Positions 35,249-40,447 of a DNA stretch of 40,447 nucleotides are shown here, piece after piece (position 1 is the first letter of the stretch; each line of letters begins with the position of its first letter). The stretch is taken from assembly GCF_003933735.1 (NCBI RefSeq), contig NZ_RSED01000029.1, positions 214-40,660 of the forward strand, in the 5' to 3' direction. The stretch comes from Aquabacterium soli (GTDB lineage: Bacteria; Pseudomonadota; Gammaproteobacteria; Burkholderiales; Burkholderiaceae_C). The notes below the pieces were generated by a model that was not told where the DNA came from, did not search any database, and saw only the letters and a list, made by a program, of their open reading frames with translations. The position numbers and the translations under genes were made by a program.

Positions 35249-35325
35249 CGGGGTGTAGCTTAGCCTGGTAGAGCGCTACGTTCGGGACGTAGAGGCCGGA
35301 GGTTCGAATCCTCTCACCCCGACCA
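35249..35325 (+). tRNA. tRNA-Pro(CGG)
   Basis: A complete 77-base cloverleaf. The acceptor CGGGGTG (35249-35255) pairs with CACCCCG, followed by encoded CCA (35323-35325). The anticodon stem CTACG/CGTAG encloses the loop TTCGGGA, giving anticodon CGG at 35283-35285, which reads CCG proline codons. The T arm carries GGTTCGAATC. It lies 16 bases after ispB and right before a tyrosine recombinase gene. Confidence 0.97.
35300..35325 (+). other. probable attachment site (3' end of tRNA-Pro)
   Basis: Tyrosine recombinases of integrative elements commonly use the 3' half of a tRNA gene (T arm to CCA) as attB, leaving an intact copy on one side. The integrase gene begins about 160 bases downstream in this orientation. 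The matching copy that would mark the other end is not in the window, so the length of the core is unknown. Confidence 0.4.
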
Positions 35326-35458
35326 GGATTTGCCTTGTAGATCAACGACTTCCTAAGTCGCTTGGTCTGCAAGAAGTGCCATAAGTGGGTAAACGGTGGC
35401 GATGACGGATTGATGCGCGCGAAACCGGGCGAATCATCTCATCCCAATCTGCCTATAC

Positions 35459-35484
35459 GGAGTTCCAGCAACTTTTGGAACTCC
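35459..35484. promoter_or_regulatory. 9-bp perfect inverted repeat at the integrase start
   Basis: GGAGTTCCA (35459-35467) and TGGAACTCC (35476-35484) form a perfect stem with an eight-base loop, ending four bases before the integrase ATG. No free ribosome site is visible, since the only GGAG is inside the stem. The repeat could be an operator, a recombinase accessory site or an RNA structure that limits integrase translation. Confidence 0.6.
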
Positions 35485-35488
35485 AATC

Positions 35489-37054
35489 ATGGCTCATATC
35501 GAGAACCGCTCCCGCATCCAGGTCAAGGTCAAGAACCGCGACGACCTGACCCGTCTCTTTGCCCACAATCACGCCGAAGCTGCTCAGCGCTACTGCGCGA
35601 GCCTGCGTGGCCTGCAGCTCAAGCCGCTCGTGGCCCTCCTCGACGAGGCGTACATGGTGCGCTACTACGTGCACGGCAAGCGCAAGAGCTTCACTGCCAC
35701 TTCCGCCGCCGAAGCCGAGGCAATTCAAAAGCGCATCGAGGCCGACCAGTACACCGGTCTCTTCGTTGACTACACCCAGGCACACCAGACCAGCTTCGCC
35801 GACCTGCTCATCCGATACCTGAAGGAAGAGGCGCCTCGCAAGAAGGGCTTCGCAGTCATCGGATACCAAATCAACATGTGGCTCGAGGACGCCGGCTATG
35901 AGCGACAGGATTTGGCGGCCATCCACGCTGCGCACCCCAACCCGCAGGACCCCAGCCTTCGCATTCCGAAGCCCACTGGCCGTCGGATGTCGCATCCGTC
36001 CGAGGCTGCTGTCTTCATTAAGAAGAGCTTCGCTGCCCTCTTGCCCGAGGACTTTCGTGAGTACATGGACGAGCGGCTGCAGTGCGTCGAACCCGCCACT
36101 GTCGACCGAGAGCTCGACGTGTTCCGTGCCGTCTGCAACGCCGCGATGATCGCTTGGCGCATTCACGTCCACATCGACCCCATGTCCGGCGTAGAGCGCC
36201 CCAAGTATTTCAACGAACGGGACCGCCGTCTGCGCGATGATGAAGAGGCTCGCCTGATGGCCGCAGCGCACCAAGAAGACCATCTTTGGACTGAGCGCTC
36301 CCTTGGCCAACAACTCTTCGATGACCAGCAGTCAACGACCAAGTATCAGCGCCTCAAGGCCAGGGCAGAGGCGCGGAAGATTGTGTCGAGCGAGACCTGC
36401 CATGTGCCAATGTTTGCGTCCTTCATCCAGTTTCAACTGATGACGGCGGCGCGCCGTAGTGAGACGCTCAAGCTCAAGTGGAACCAGGTGGACCTGGACC
36501 GGCAAACCGCATTCTTGCCTGAAACCAAGAACGGCCGCCCGAGGACCTTGCCGCTGCGCGCCGACCTGGTGGCACTGCTGCGGGAGCTTCCGCAAACCGG
36601 CGAGTACGTGTTCCCGATTCCGGTCGATTACCTGCGCAAGGCTTGGCTGCGCATGTGCGAGGCATCCGGCATCGAGACTCTTGGCAGTGAGCGCCTGCGC
36701 ATCCACGACTTGCGTCACGAGGCCATCTCTCGGGTGGCAGAAGCCGGCAGCCAAACGCCGGGCGGCTTCTCACTTTTGGACCTGCAGGCGTTCAGCGGCC
36801 ATCGTGACCCCCGCATGCTGCTGCGCTATACCCACCTGACGCCCACCGGCTTGGCCACGCGTCTTGATGCTGCGTTCTCTGAATGCGGCCTTAAGTATGG
36901 CAAGGCGGTTATTTACCGCGGGCGTACGCGGCTGACCGAGAAGGCAGAACTGCCGATGTCCGAACTGATGTCGGCTCCCATCACGATTGCCATCGAAGGT
37001 AACAGCAACCAGAAGGTCGTTGACCTCCGCGCCTATCGCAAGGCTGCGGCCTGA
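35489..37054 (+). CDS. tyrosine recombinase / phage-type integrase
   Basis: 521 residues. Residues about 50-100 look like an Arm-binding (AP2-like) domain (YMVRYYVHGKRKSFTATSAAEAEA). The catalytic domain has R322 in TAARRSET, K347 in ETKNGR, H407 and R410 in HDLRHEA, H438 in FSGHRDP, and the nucleophile Y447 in RYTH. All catalytic residues are present, so it should be active. About 100 residues longer than typical integrases, mainly in the middle. Proximity to tRNA-Pro marks it as the enzyme that inserted the element. Confidence 0.93.
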   Translation: MAHIENRSRIQVKVKNRDDLTRLFAHNHAEAAQRYCASLRGLQLKPLVALLDEAYMVRYYVHGKRKSFTATSAAEAEAIQKRIEADQYTGLFVDYTQAHQTSFADLLIRYLKEEAPRKKGFAVIGYQINMWLEDAGYERQDLAAIHAAHPNPQDPSLRIPKPTGRRMSHPSEAAVFIKKSFAALLPEDFREYMDERLQCVEPATVDRELDVFRAVCNAAMIAWRIHVHIDPMSGVERPKYFNERDRRLRDDEEARLMAAAHQEDHLWTERSLGQQLFDDQQSTTKYQRLKARAEARKIVSSETCHVPMFASFIQFQLMTAARRSETLKLKWNQVDLDRQTAFLPETKNGRPRTLPLRADLVALLRELPQTGEYVFPIPVDYLRKAWLRMCEASGIETLGSERLRIHDLRHEAISRVAEAGSQTPGGFSLLDLQAFSGHRDPRMLLRYTHLTPTGLATRLDAAFSECGLKYGKAVIYRGRTRLTEKAELPMSELMSAPITIAIEGNSNQKVVDLRAYRKAAA

Positions 37055-37062
37055 CACGACGC

Positions 37063-37100
37063 TAACGCTCGCCAGCCGCTTCAAGCACAGGCGGGCGTTA
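37063..37100. repeat. attC-like imperfect inverted repeat after the integrase
   Basis: TAACGCTCGCC (37063-37073) and GGCGGGCGTTA (37090-37100) are inverted repeats with one mismatch around a 16-base centre, and GTTATGC follows the last arm. The ends recall integron recombination sites, but at 38 bases it is shorter than usual attC and lacks the inner boxes. It could equally be the terminator of the integrase gene. A second small hairpin, CTTCCC/GGGAAG, lies at 37108-37125. Confidence 0.4.
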
Positions 37101-37208
37101 TGCCTCTCTTCCCATGCGCGGGAAGACAGCATGCACCGAGTGCGCCGTCGTCTACGCAACAACCGGCTTAGCAGCGACGGCGCATTTCCTTCAACCAAGG
37201 AGCGACCG

Positions 37209-38039
37209 ATGCCCACCACCCATCCCATTCCTCCTGGATCAGAACCCCTTCAACCAAGCTTCATTGGCCTCCACCCGGAGCTCTGCTTCGCGCCGACCTG
37301 GCTGAGCCGGACACAACGCGGCTACACGTCCCTGACGGCCAAGGAGTTCAGTGGCACCACGTGTGCTCATCGCTTGGCCGTCATGCTTCTGCTCGGACCA
37401 CTCGAAGGCACAGACATGGCCCTCCACCGCTGCGGAAACGCGTCGTGCCATAACCCCTTCCATCTGTACGCTGGAGGAGATGCAGAGAACCGGCGGGACA
37501 AGTTGCTTCACCAGGGGAGCCATCCCCGCTGGGGCATGTTCGGGCTAACGCGTCTGGCAGGACGGCATCATGTGCACATGCCCCATCCCCTGGTGCTTAG
37601 CAAGGAGGCATCCCGTTTGTCGATGAACTTCGACAACTTCACGCCGGGCAAGTGCGTCCGTAGCGCCTGGCTCCACCCAACATATGATGGTTTTCGGCAA
37701 CTGCGCGCGACGGCCATGTCCGGTGAGGTGGTCGGCGCTCACCGCAAGGTCTACACCCTATTCAACGGCCCACTGGACAAGTACGACATCGTGAGCCACG
37801 CATGCGGCGACCCGACCTGCCTGAATCCTTTCCACCTTTTTATCTCCGGCCGCCAGCCATGCCCAAGAGACTTCGACGTCAAGCACGACAAACGGTTCAG
37901 GCTGTCCGCTGAAGGTCTGGCCATGATCGCCGATTTTGGAAAAGGCAGCGCCGACATTGCCAAGGAGCTTGGCGTCCACCCGCAGACTGTCGTCAGTCGA
38001 CGAGCCAACCTGCGGCGTTCGCCGAACACGAGTTGGTGA
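37209..38039 (+). CDS. two-module HNH/His-Me-finger-like protein with C-terminal helix-turn-helix
   Basis: 276 residues. Two copies of one module are visible: residues about 52-102 with LHRCGNASCHNPFHL and then AENRRDK, and residues about 177-222 with SHACGDPTCLNPFHL. This is the zinc-binding and catalytic loop of HNH/His-Me-finger homing endonucleases (H-x-CG-x3-C-x-NPFHL). The first copy keeps the downstream Asn (AEN, residues 92-94), but the second lacks it, so only the first may be catalytic. Residues about 230-270 form a helix-turn-helix (GSADIAKELGVHPQTVVSRRANL). The ATG at 37209 is chosen for its AAGGAG ribosome site; longer in-frame starts exist upstream. Either a nuclease or a DNA-binding regulator; not a family I recognise as a whole. 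Confidence 0.75.
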   Translation: MPTTHPIPPGSEPLQPSFIGLHPELCFAPTWLSRTQRGYTSLTAKEFSGTTCAHRLAVMLLLGPLEGTDMALHRCGNASCHNPFHLYAGGDAENRRDKLLHQGSHPRWGMFGLTRLAGRHHVHMPHPLVLSKEASRLSMNFDNFTPGKCVRSAWLHPTYDGFRQLRATAMSGEVVGAHRKVYTLFNGPLDKYDIVSHACGDPTCLNPFHLFISGRQPCPRDFDVKHDKRFRLSAEGLAMIADFGKGSADIAKELGVHPQTVVSRRANLRRSPNTSW

Positions 38040-38084
38040 CGTGGTAGCGATCTGAACCTGCACGTAGCGGCGGAGGAGCCACCC

Positions 38085-38102
38085 GATTTCCCTAGGGAAA
38101 TC
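38085..38102. promoter_or_regulatory. 18-bp perfect palindrome
   Basis: GATTTCCCTAGGGAAATC is perfectly self-complementary over eighteen bases. It lies 46 bases after the HNH/HTH gene and about 225 bases before the NYN gene, within an otherwise gene-free gap of 288 bases. A dimeric regulator such as the neighbouring HTH or XRE protein could bind it. Confidence 0.5.
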
Positions 38103-38327
38103 CGCCCCTTCGCCGCGCGAACAAATCGCGAAGCGCCGCGGGGCTCCATGGGCTGGGCTTACCCAATGCCGACGCCCCCCTCCCACCCCAGGTCTGCAAA
38201 CTGTCGCCCTGCCCGCACCGCCACCTTTGGTGCACAGATAGGTGAGGCGCACATCGGCAATTTGGAGTCTGCCGGCCCCTCGCCCGACCTCCAACGTGCA
38301 GTACGCTAACGGCAGGGGGAACGAACA

Positions 38328-39047
38328 ATGGCACAGGAAGCACTTCGACTCGCTGTACTCGTCGACGCCGACAACGCCAGCGCGGCGATCACGAAGGAAC
38401 TACTCGAGGAGGTCGCGAAGTACGGTGTCGCCACTGTAAAGCGCGCCTACGGTGACTGGACGACGCAAAACCTGGTGGGTTGGAAGGAGCACCTCCACCG
38501 CCATGCGATCCAACCGATGCAGCAGTTTGCCTACACGAAGGGCAAAAACTCGACGGATAGCGCCTGCATCATCGACGCCATGGATCTGCTCTACGGCGGC
38601 AACGTTGATGGCTTTTGCCTCGTGTCCAGCGACAGCGATTTCACGCGGCTGGCCACACGCCTGCGGGAAGCTGGCAAGGTCGTCTACGGCTTCGGCGAAC
38701 GCAAGACGCCCGACGCTTTCATCGCTGCATGCGACAAGTTCATCTTCGTCGAAGTGCTCAGGCCAGCCGCCGCTGAAGCAACGGCTCAAGCCTCGGTACA
38801 GGTCCAGGACGTGCCCGCCCTTCAGGGCTTGCTGGCGCACGCCATTCGGGAAACCTTGCGCGATACAGGGTGGGCGTCGCTGTCTGCGGTGGGTGGCTTC
38901 ATCGGCAAGAGTAACCCGTCATTCGACGCCCGCAATTACGGCTTCAGAAAGCTAAGTGACCTCATTCGAAAGCAGCCATATCTCGAGTTCAATGAAACGA
39001 CAGACGCCTCGGGATTCGTGCATTTGAATGTCCGTCTGAAGCAGTAA
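38328..39047 (+). CDS. NYN-domain nuclease with OST-HTH/LOTUS domain
   Basis: 239 residues, cytoplasmic. Residues 6-145 form a NYN (PIN-like) ribonuclease domain: LAVLVDADNAS with Asp13 and Asp15, STDSACIIDAMDLLYG with Asp77 and Asp84, and LVSSDSDFTRLATRLRE with Asp102 and Asp104, which together form the acidic metal site. Residues about 160-239 match the OST-HTH/LOTUS domain (LLAHAIRETLRDTGWASLSAVGGFI..., then YGFRKLSDLIRKQPYLEF), which binds RNA. The combination is common in bacteria but its targets are unknown. The ATG follows a weak GGGGAACG ribosome site. Alone in its strand neighbourhood within the putative island. Confidence 0.88.
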   Translation: MAQEALRLAVLVDADNASAAITKELLEEVAKYGVATVKRAYGDWTTQNLVGWKEHLHRHAIQPMQQFAYTKGKNSTDSACIIDAMDLLYGGNVDGFCLVSSDSDFTRLATRLREAGKVVYGFGERKTPDAFIAACDKFIFVEVLRPAAAEATAQASVQVQDVPALQGLLAHAIRETLRDTGWASLSAVGGFIGKSNPSFDARNYGFRKLSDLIRKQPYLEFNETTDASGFVHLNVRLKQ

Positions 39048-39126
39048 GCCCCTGCAAATCTGCGACCACGGCCCACCAGGACGGAGGCGATCCACGCACT
39101 CTGTGACGCAGTTGCTCCTCGCCTCC

Positions 39127-39153
39127 GTGGGCCGCCTCGCTGGGCGGCCCCAC
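39127..39153. terminator. GC-rich hairpin after the NYN gene
   Basis: GTGGGCCGCC (39127-39136) pairs with GGCGGCCCCAC (39143-39153) with one bulged base and a six-base loop. It lies 80 bases after the NYN stop. No T-run follows, so termination is possible but not certain. Confidence 0.35.
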
Positions 39154-39523
39154 ACCTTCACAGCCCAACTTGGCCGAGCCATTCGGAGGGCCGCAGGCGA
39201 GCGTTCCCGCGCCGCGGAGTGGGGCCTGCCGTGGCCGATGGAGCGCGTGCCGGCAGCACAGCAGGCGAAGGGTTCCCGCGCCCAGCACAGCGCCCCTCGC
39301 GCCAAACGAATCCGAACCTGAAACTCCTCAATTCGGAGGCCTCGCAAGCCGCAGCCGATGCGTGAGAGCACCCGGCGGGTGGTCTCGCGAAGCGGCGGGC
39401 CGGGCTCGGGGCTCAAACAAGAACCAAGGCGCACGTCCACACTTCAAAAGAGCCTCGGTAATTTGCAACGCCGGTCGGAATTTGCCTGTGCTGGCAGGCA
39501 CTTAGCTCGATCCGTCGTGGGAA

Positions 39524-39554
39524 TAGCAAAGTAAAGCTCAGCCTGATAGCAAAG
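39524..39554. repeat. pair of TAGCAAAG direct repeats
   Basis: TAGCAAAG occurs at 39524-39531 and 39547-39554 in the same orientation, 23 bases apart (extended to ATAGCAAAGT in both). The same octamer recurs in the opposite orientation on the other side of the XRE gene. Confidence 0.55.
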
Positions 39555-39931
39555 TGAATCGGGCAGCTCCTCCCGGGCGAGCACCAGGATCTGCGCCTGC
39601 GAGGACCCAGGACGGCCTTACCGGGCCTGCAAGGAGCCGCGCAGGGGCGGTGGCACTATGTCGCGCCCGCGGGGCCTGTAGCGCCTACCAGGCGGGCTGG
39701 CGCTGCGCTGCAGGGGGTGGACCAGGCTTATCCGGATCAGGGGTGTGGAGCTGCGCCGGAGCGGTTGGTGAAGCCTGGGGGAAGGAGGGGCTAGCACCGC
39801 GCAGGGGTGGGTCTGTGTCGGCGAGGGTCGGGAAGCTGTGGGAATCAAGGCGTAGGGTGGTGAGGCTCGCCGACGTTAGAGAAGAGTCATGTGGGCACCA
39901 CCGGCTGTCCGACTTCACGAACTGGCTTTTT

Positions 39932-40252
39932 CTACGCGCGGGACCTACGCGCTCCGCCGACCTGGATGCCGCGCGCGGCGAGGTCGTCGAGCTTGCCAAT
40001 GAGGTCTGTGTCCGCAGCAAGGGAGTTGATGTCGGCGTCGAGTTGCAGCACGCGTAGGACTCGCAGCACGGTGCCGAGGCTGACGGACGGGTCGCCGGCT
40101 TCAAGCCGGCGCAACGTCTCACGGCTGCACCCGACCCGCTCTGCAGCGAGCACCTGGCTGATGCCACGCCGCTCTCTCGCCAAGCGCAGGCGCAGGCCCA
40201 ACTCTTCGAGCTGCTCCCGAGCACTCGGAAGGATGACTGCGCGGCGCTTCAT
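39932..40252 (-). CDS. XRE-family (HipB-like) helix-turn-helix regulator
   Basis: 106 residues. Residues about 16-72 form a Cro/C1-type HTH: LGLRLRLARERRGISQVLAAERVGCSRETLRRLE, then a PSVSLGTVLRVLRVL helix. This is the HipB-antitoxin/XRE plan. The C-terminal tail is short and charged. ATG 40252 is preferred to a TTG at 40270. A -10-like TAAAAT lies seven bases upstream of the ATG (40260-40265 on the minus strand), so the mRNA may be nearly leaderless. No HipA kinase gene is adjacent, so if it is an antitoxin its toxin is absent or outside the window. Confidence 0.85.
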   Translation of the reverse strand: MKRRAVILPSAREQLEELGLRLRLARERRGISQVLAAERVGCSRETLRRLEAGDPSVSLGTVLRVLRVLQLDADINSLAADTDLIGKLDDLAARGIQVGGARRSRA

Positions 40253-40308
40253 GCCCCGTATTTTAGGCAAAAACCTTAGTACCGCCGTTTTTATGTGGCA
40301 CTTGGCTC

Positions 40309-40368
40309 CTGGTTTTGCTACATCCCTCTGGCCGTTGCTACACGGCGCCTGGCTTTGCTAACGGCGCC
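40309..40368. repeat. three iteron-like repeats with exact 20-base period
   Basis: CTGGTTTTGCTACATCCCTC, TGGCCGTTGCTACACGGCGC and CTGGCTTTGCTAACGGCGCC follow each other without gaps at 40309, 40329 and 40349. The core TTTGCTA (GTTGCTA in the middle copy) is the reverse complement of the TAGCAAA repeats at 39524 and 39547. A 20-base period places all cores on one face of the helix, as in operator or iteron arrays. They lie upstream of the XRE gene. Confidence 0.55.
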
Positions 40369-40447
40369 AAGACAGCCCTGCGCGAGCGCGCTGCGCGGGC
40401 GCTGAAAGTGCTGCTCTGAGCTGCCGTGATCTTGCCCCCGTATCCCC

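Larger units (their letters stand above)
39048..39931. other. GC-rich stretch without a convincing gene
   Basis: About 880 bases in which open frames exist on both strands but read as Arg/Pro/Ala-rich low-complexity sequence with no ribosome site, so none is called. Contents are a 10-base perfect inverted repeat ACGGAGGCGA/TCGCCTCCGT (39081-39090 and 39119-39128), a strong hairpin just after it, a 21-base imperfect direct repeat (39193-39213 and 39261-39282), ATTCGGAGG at 39181 and again at 39331, and two TAGCAAAG repeats at 39524 and 39547. Confidence 0.6.
35326..40447. mobile_element. putative integrative element at tRNA-Pro, left part
   Basis: From the end of tRNA-Pro onward the gene content changes from metabolic backbone genes to an integrase, a HNH/HTH protein, a NYN-LOTUS protein and an XRE regulator, with long noncoding gaps and several palindromes and repeats. 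This is the usual layout of an integrated island. The right end and its attachment-site copy lie beyond the window, so the boundary is inferred. Confidence 0.55.

Noticed and set aside
37063..38039. The HNH/HTH gene as an integron cassette
   Set aside because: Only one attC-like fold is present, it is too short, and the nearby recombinase is a phage-type integrase without evidence of the integron-specific insertion.
39048..39931. A HipA-type kinase partner for the XRE regulator
   Set aside because: No frame in the downstream stretch shows kinase motifs; the regulator is listed without a partner.
39554..40057. Open frames on both strands in the GC-rich stretch before the XRE gene
   Set aside because: Products are Arg/Gly/Ala/Pro-rich, starts lack ribosome sites and they overlap each other or the XRE gene.
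35326..40447. Second copy of the tRNA-Pro 3' end (attR)
   Set aside because: No repeat of the tRNA end sequence was found by eye within the window, so the right end must lie beyond it, if it exists.
1..40447. CRISPR arrays, insertion sequences and rRNA genes
   Set aside because: No regularly spaced repeats of CRISPR length, no transposase-like product with terminal inverted repeats, and no rRNA sequence were seen.

Overview
The window is high-GC DNA from a betaproteobacterium, most likely order Burkholderiales (Rubrivivax/Leptothrix/Ideonella/Aquabacterium-like). That placement is inferred from gene families: an Eps-type exopolysaccharide locus (epsD/epsF/epsG), glnE divergent from a very long yhdP homologue, an EIIA-Man/HPr pair, a lemA-M48 protease pair, and ispB followed by tRNA-Pro. 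There is no rRNA and no CRISPR array.

Region 1 (1-9508) is part of an exopolysaccharide locus. On the plus strand lie an O-antigen ligase/polymerase-like membrane protein, a Wzx-type flippase, a GT4 glycosyltransferase and a large membrane-anchored glycoside hydrolase, tightly spaced or overlapping. Facing them on the minus strand are epsD (lipoprotein peptidyl-prolyl isomerase), epsF (Wzz-like chain-length protein) and epsG (cytoplasmic ATPase/BY-kinase partner). The two operons converge and overlap by 14 bases. Together they would polymerise, flip, trim and control the length of a polysaccharide; the outer-membrane export protein is not in the window.

Region 2 (9769-35325) is chromosomal backbone: glnE; yhdP; a DUF4197 protein; a TlpA-like thioredoxin lipoprotein; an unusual catalytically dead kinase/receiver protein; a lipoprotein; EIIA-Man and HPr without an adjacent ptsI; a SphA/MetA-type outer-membrane protein with a chalcone-isomerase-like partner; queC-lemA-M48 protease; fpr and a crotonase; a DUF2061 protein and an SMP-30-like protein on either side of a good Fur-box match; a TSUP permease and proA; a YkgJ-type cysteine-cluster protein; a 45-residue small protein; ubiH; ispB; and tRNA-Pro(CGG).

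Region 3 (35326-40447) looks like the left part of an integrative element inserted at tRNA-Pro: a tyrosine recombinase, a protein with two HNH/His-Me-finger-like zinc modules plus a helix-turn-helix, a NYN nuclease-LOTUS protein, about 880 bases without a convincing gene, and an XRE regulator bracketed by TAGCAAAG-type repeats, three of them spaced exactly 20 bases apart. The right end of the element lies outside the window. This region and the dead kinase/receiver protein are the best candidates for undescribed biology.
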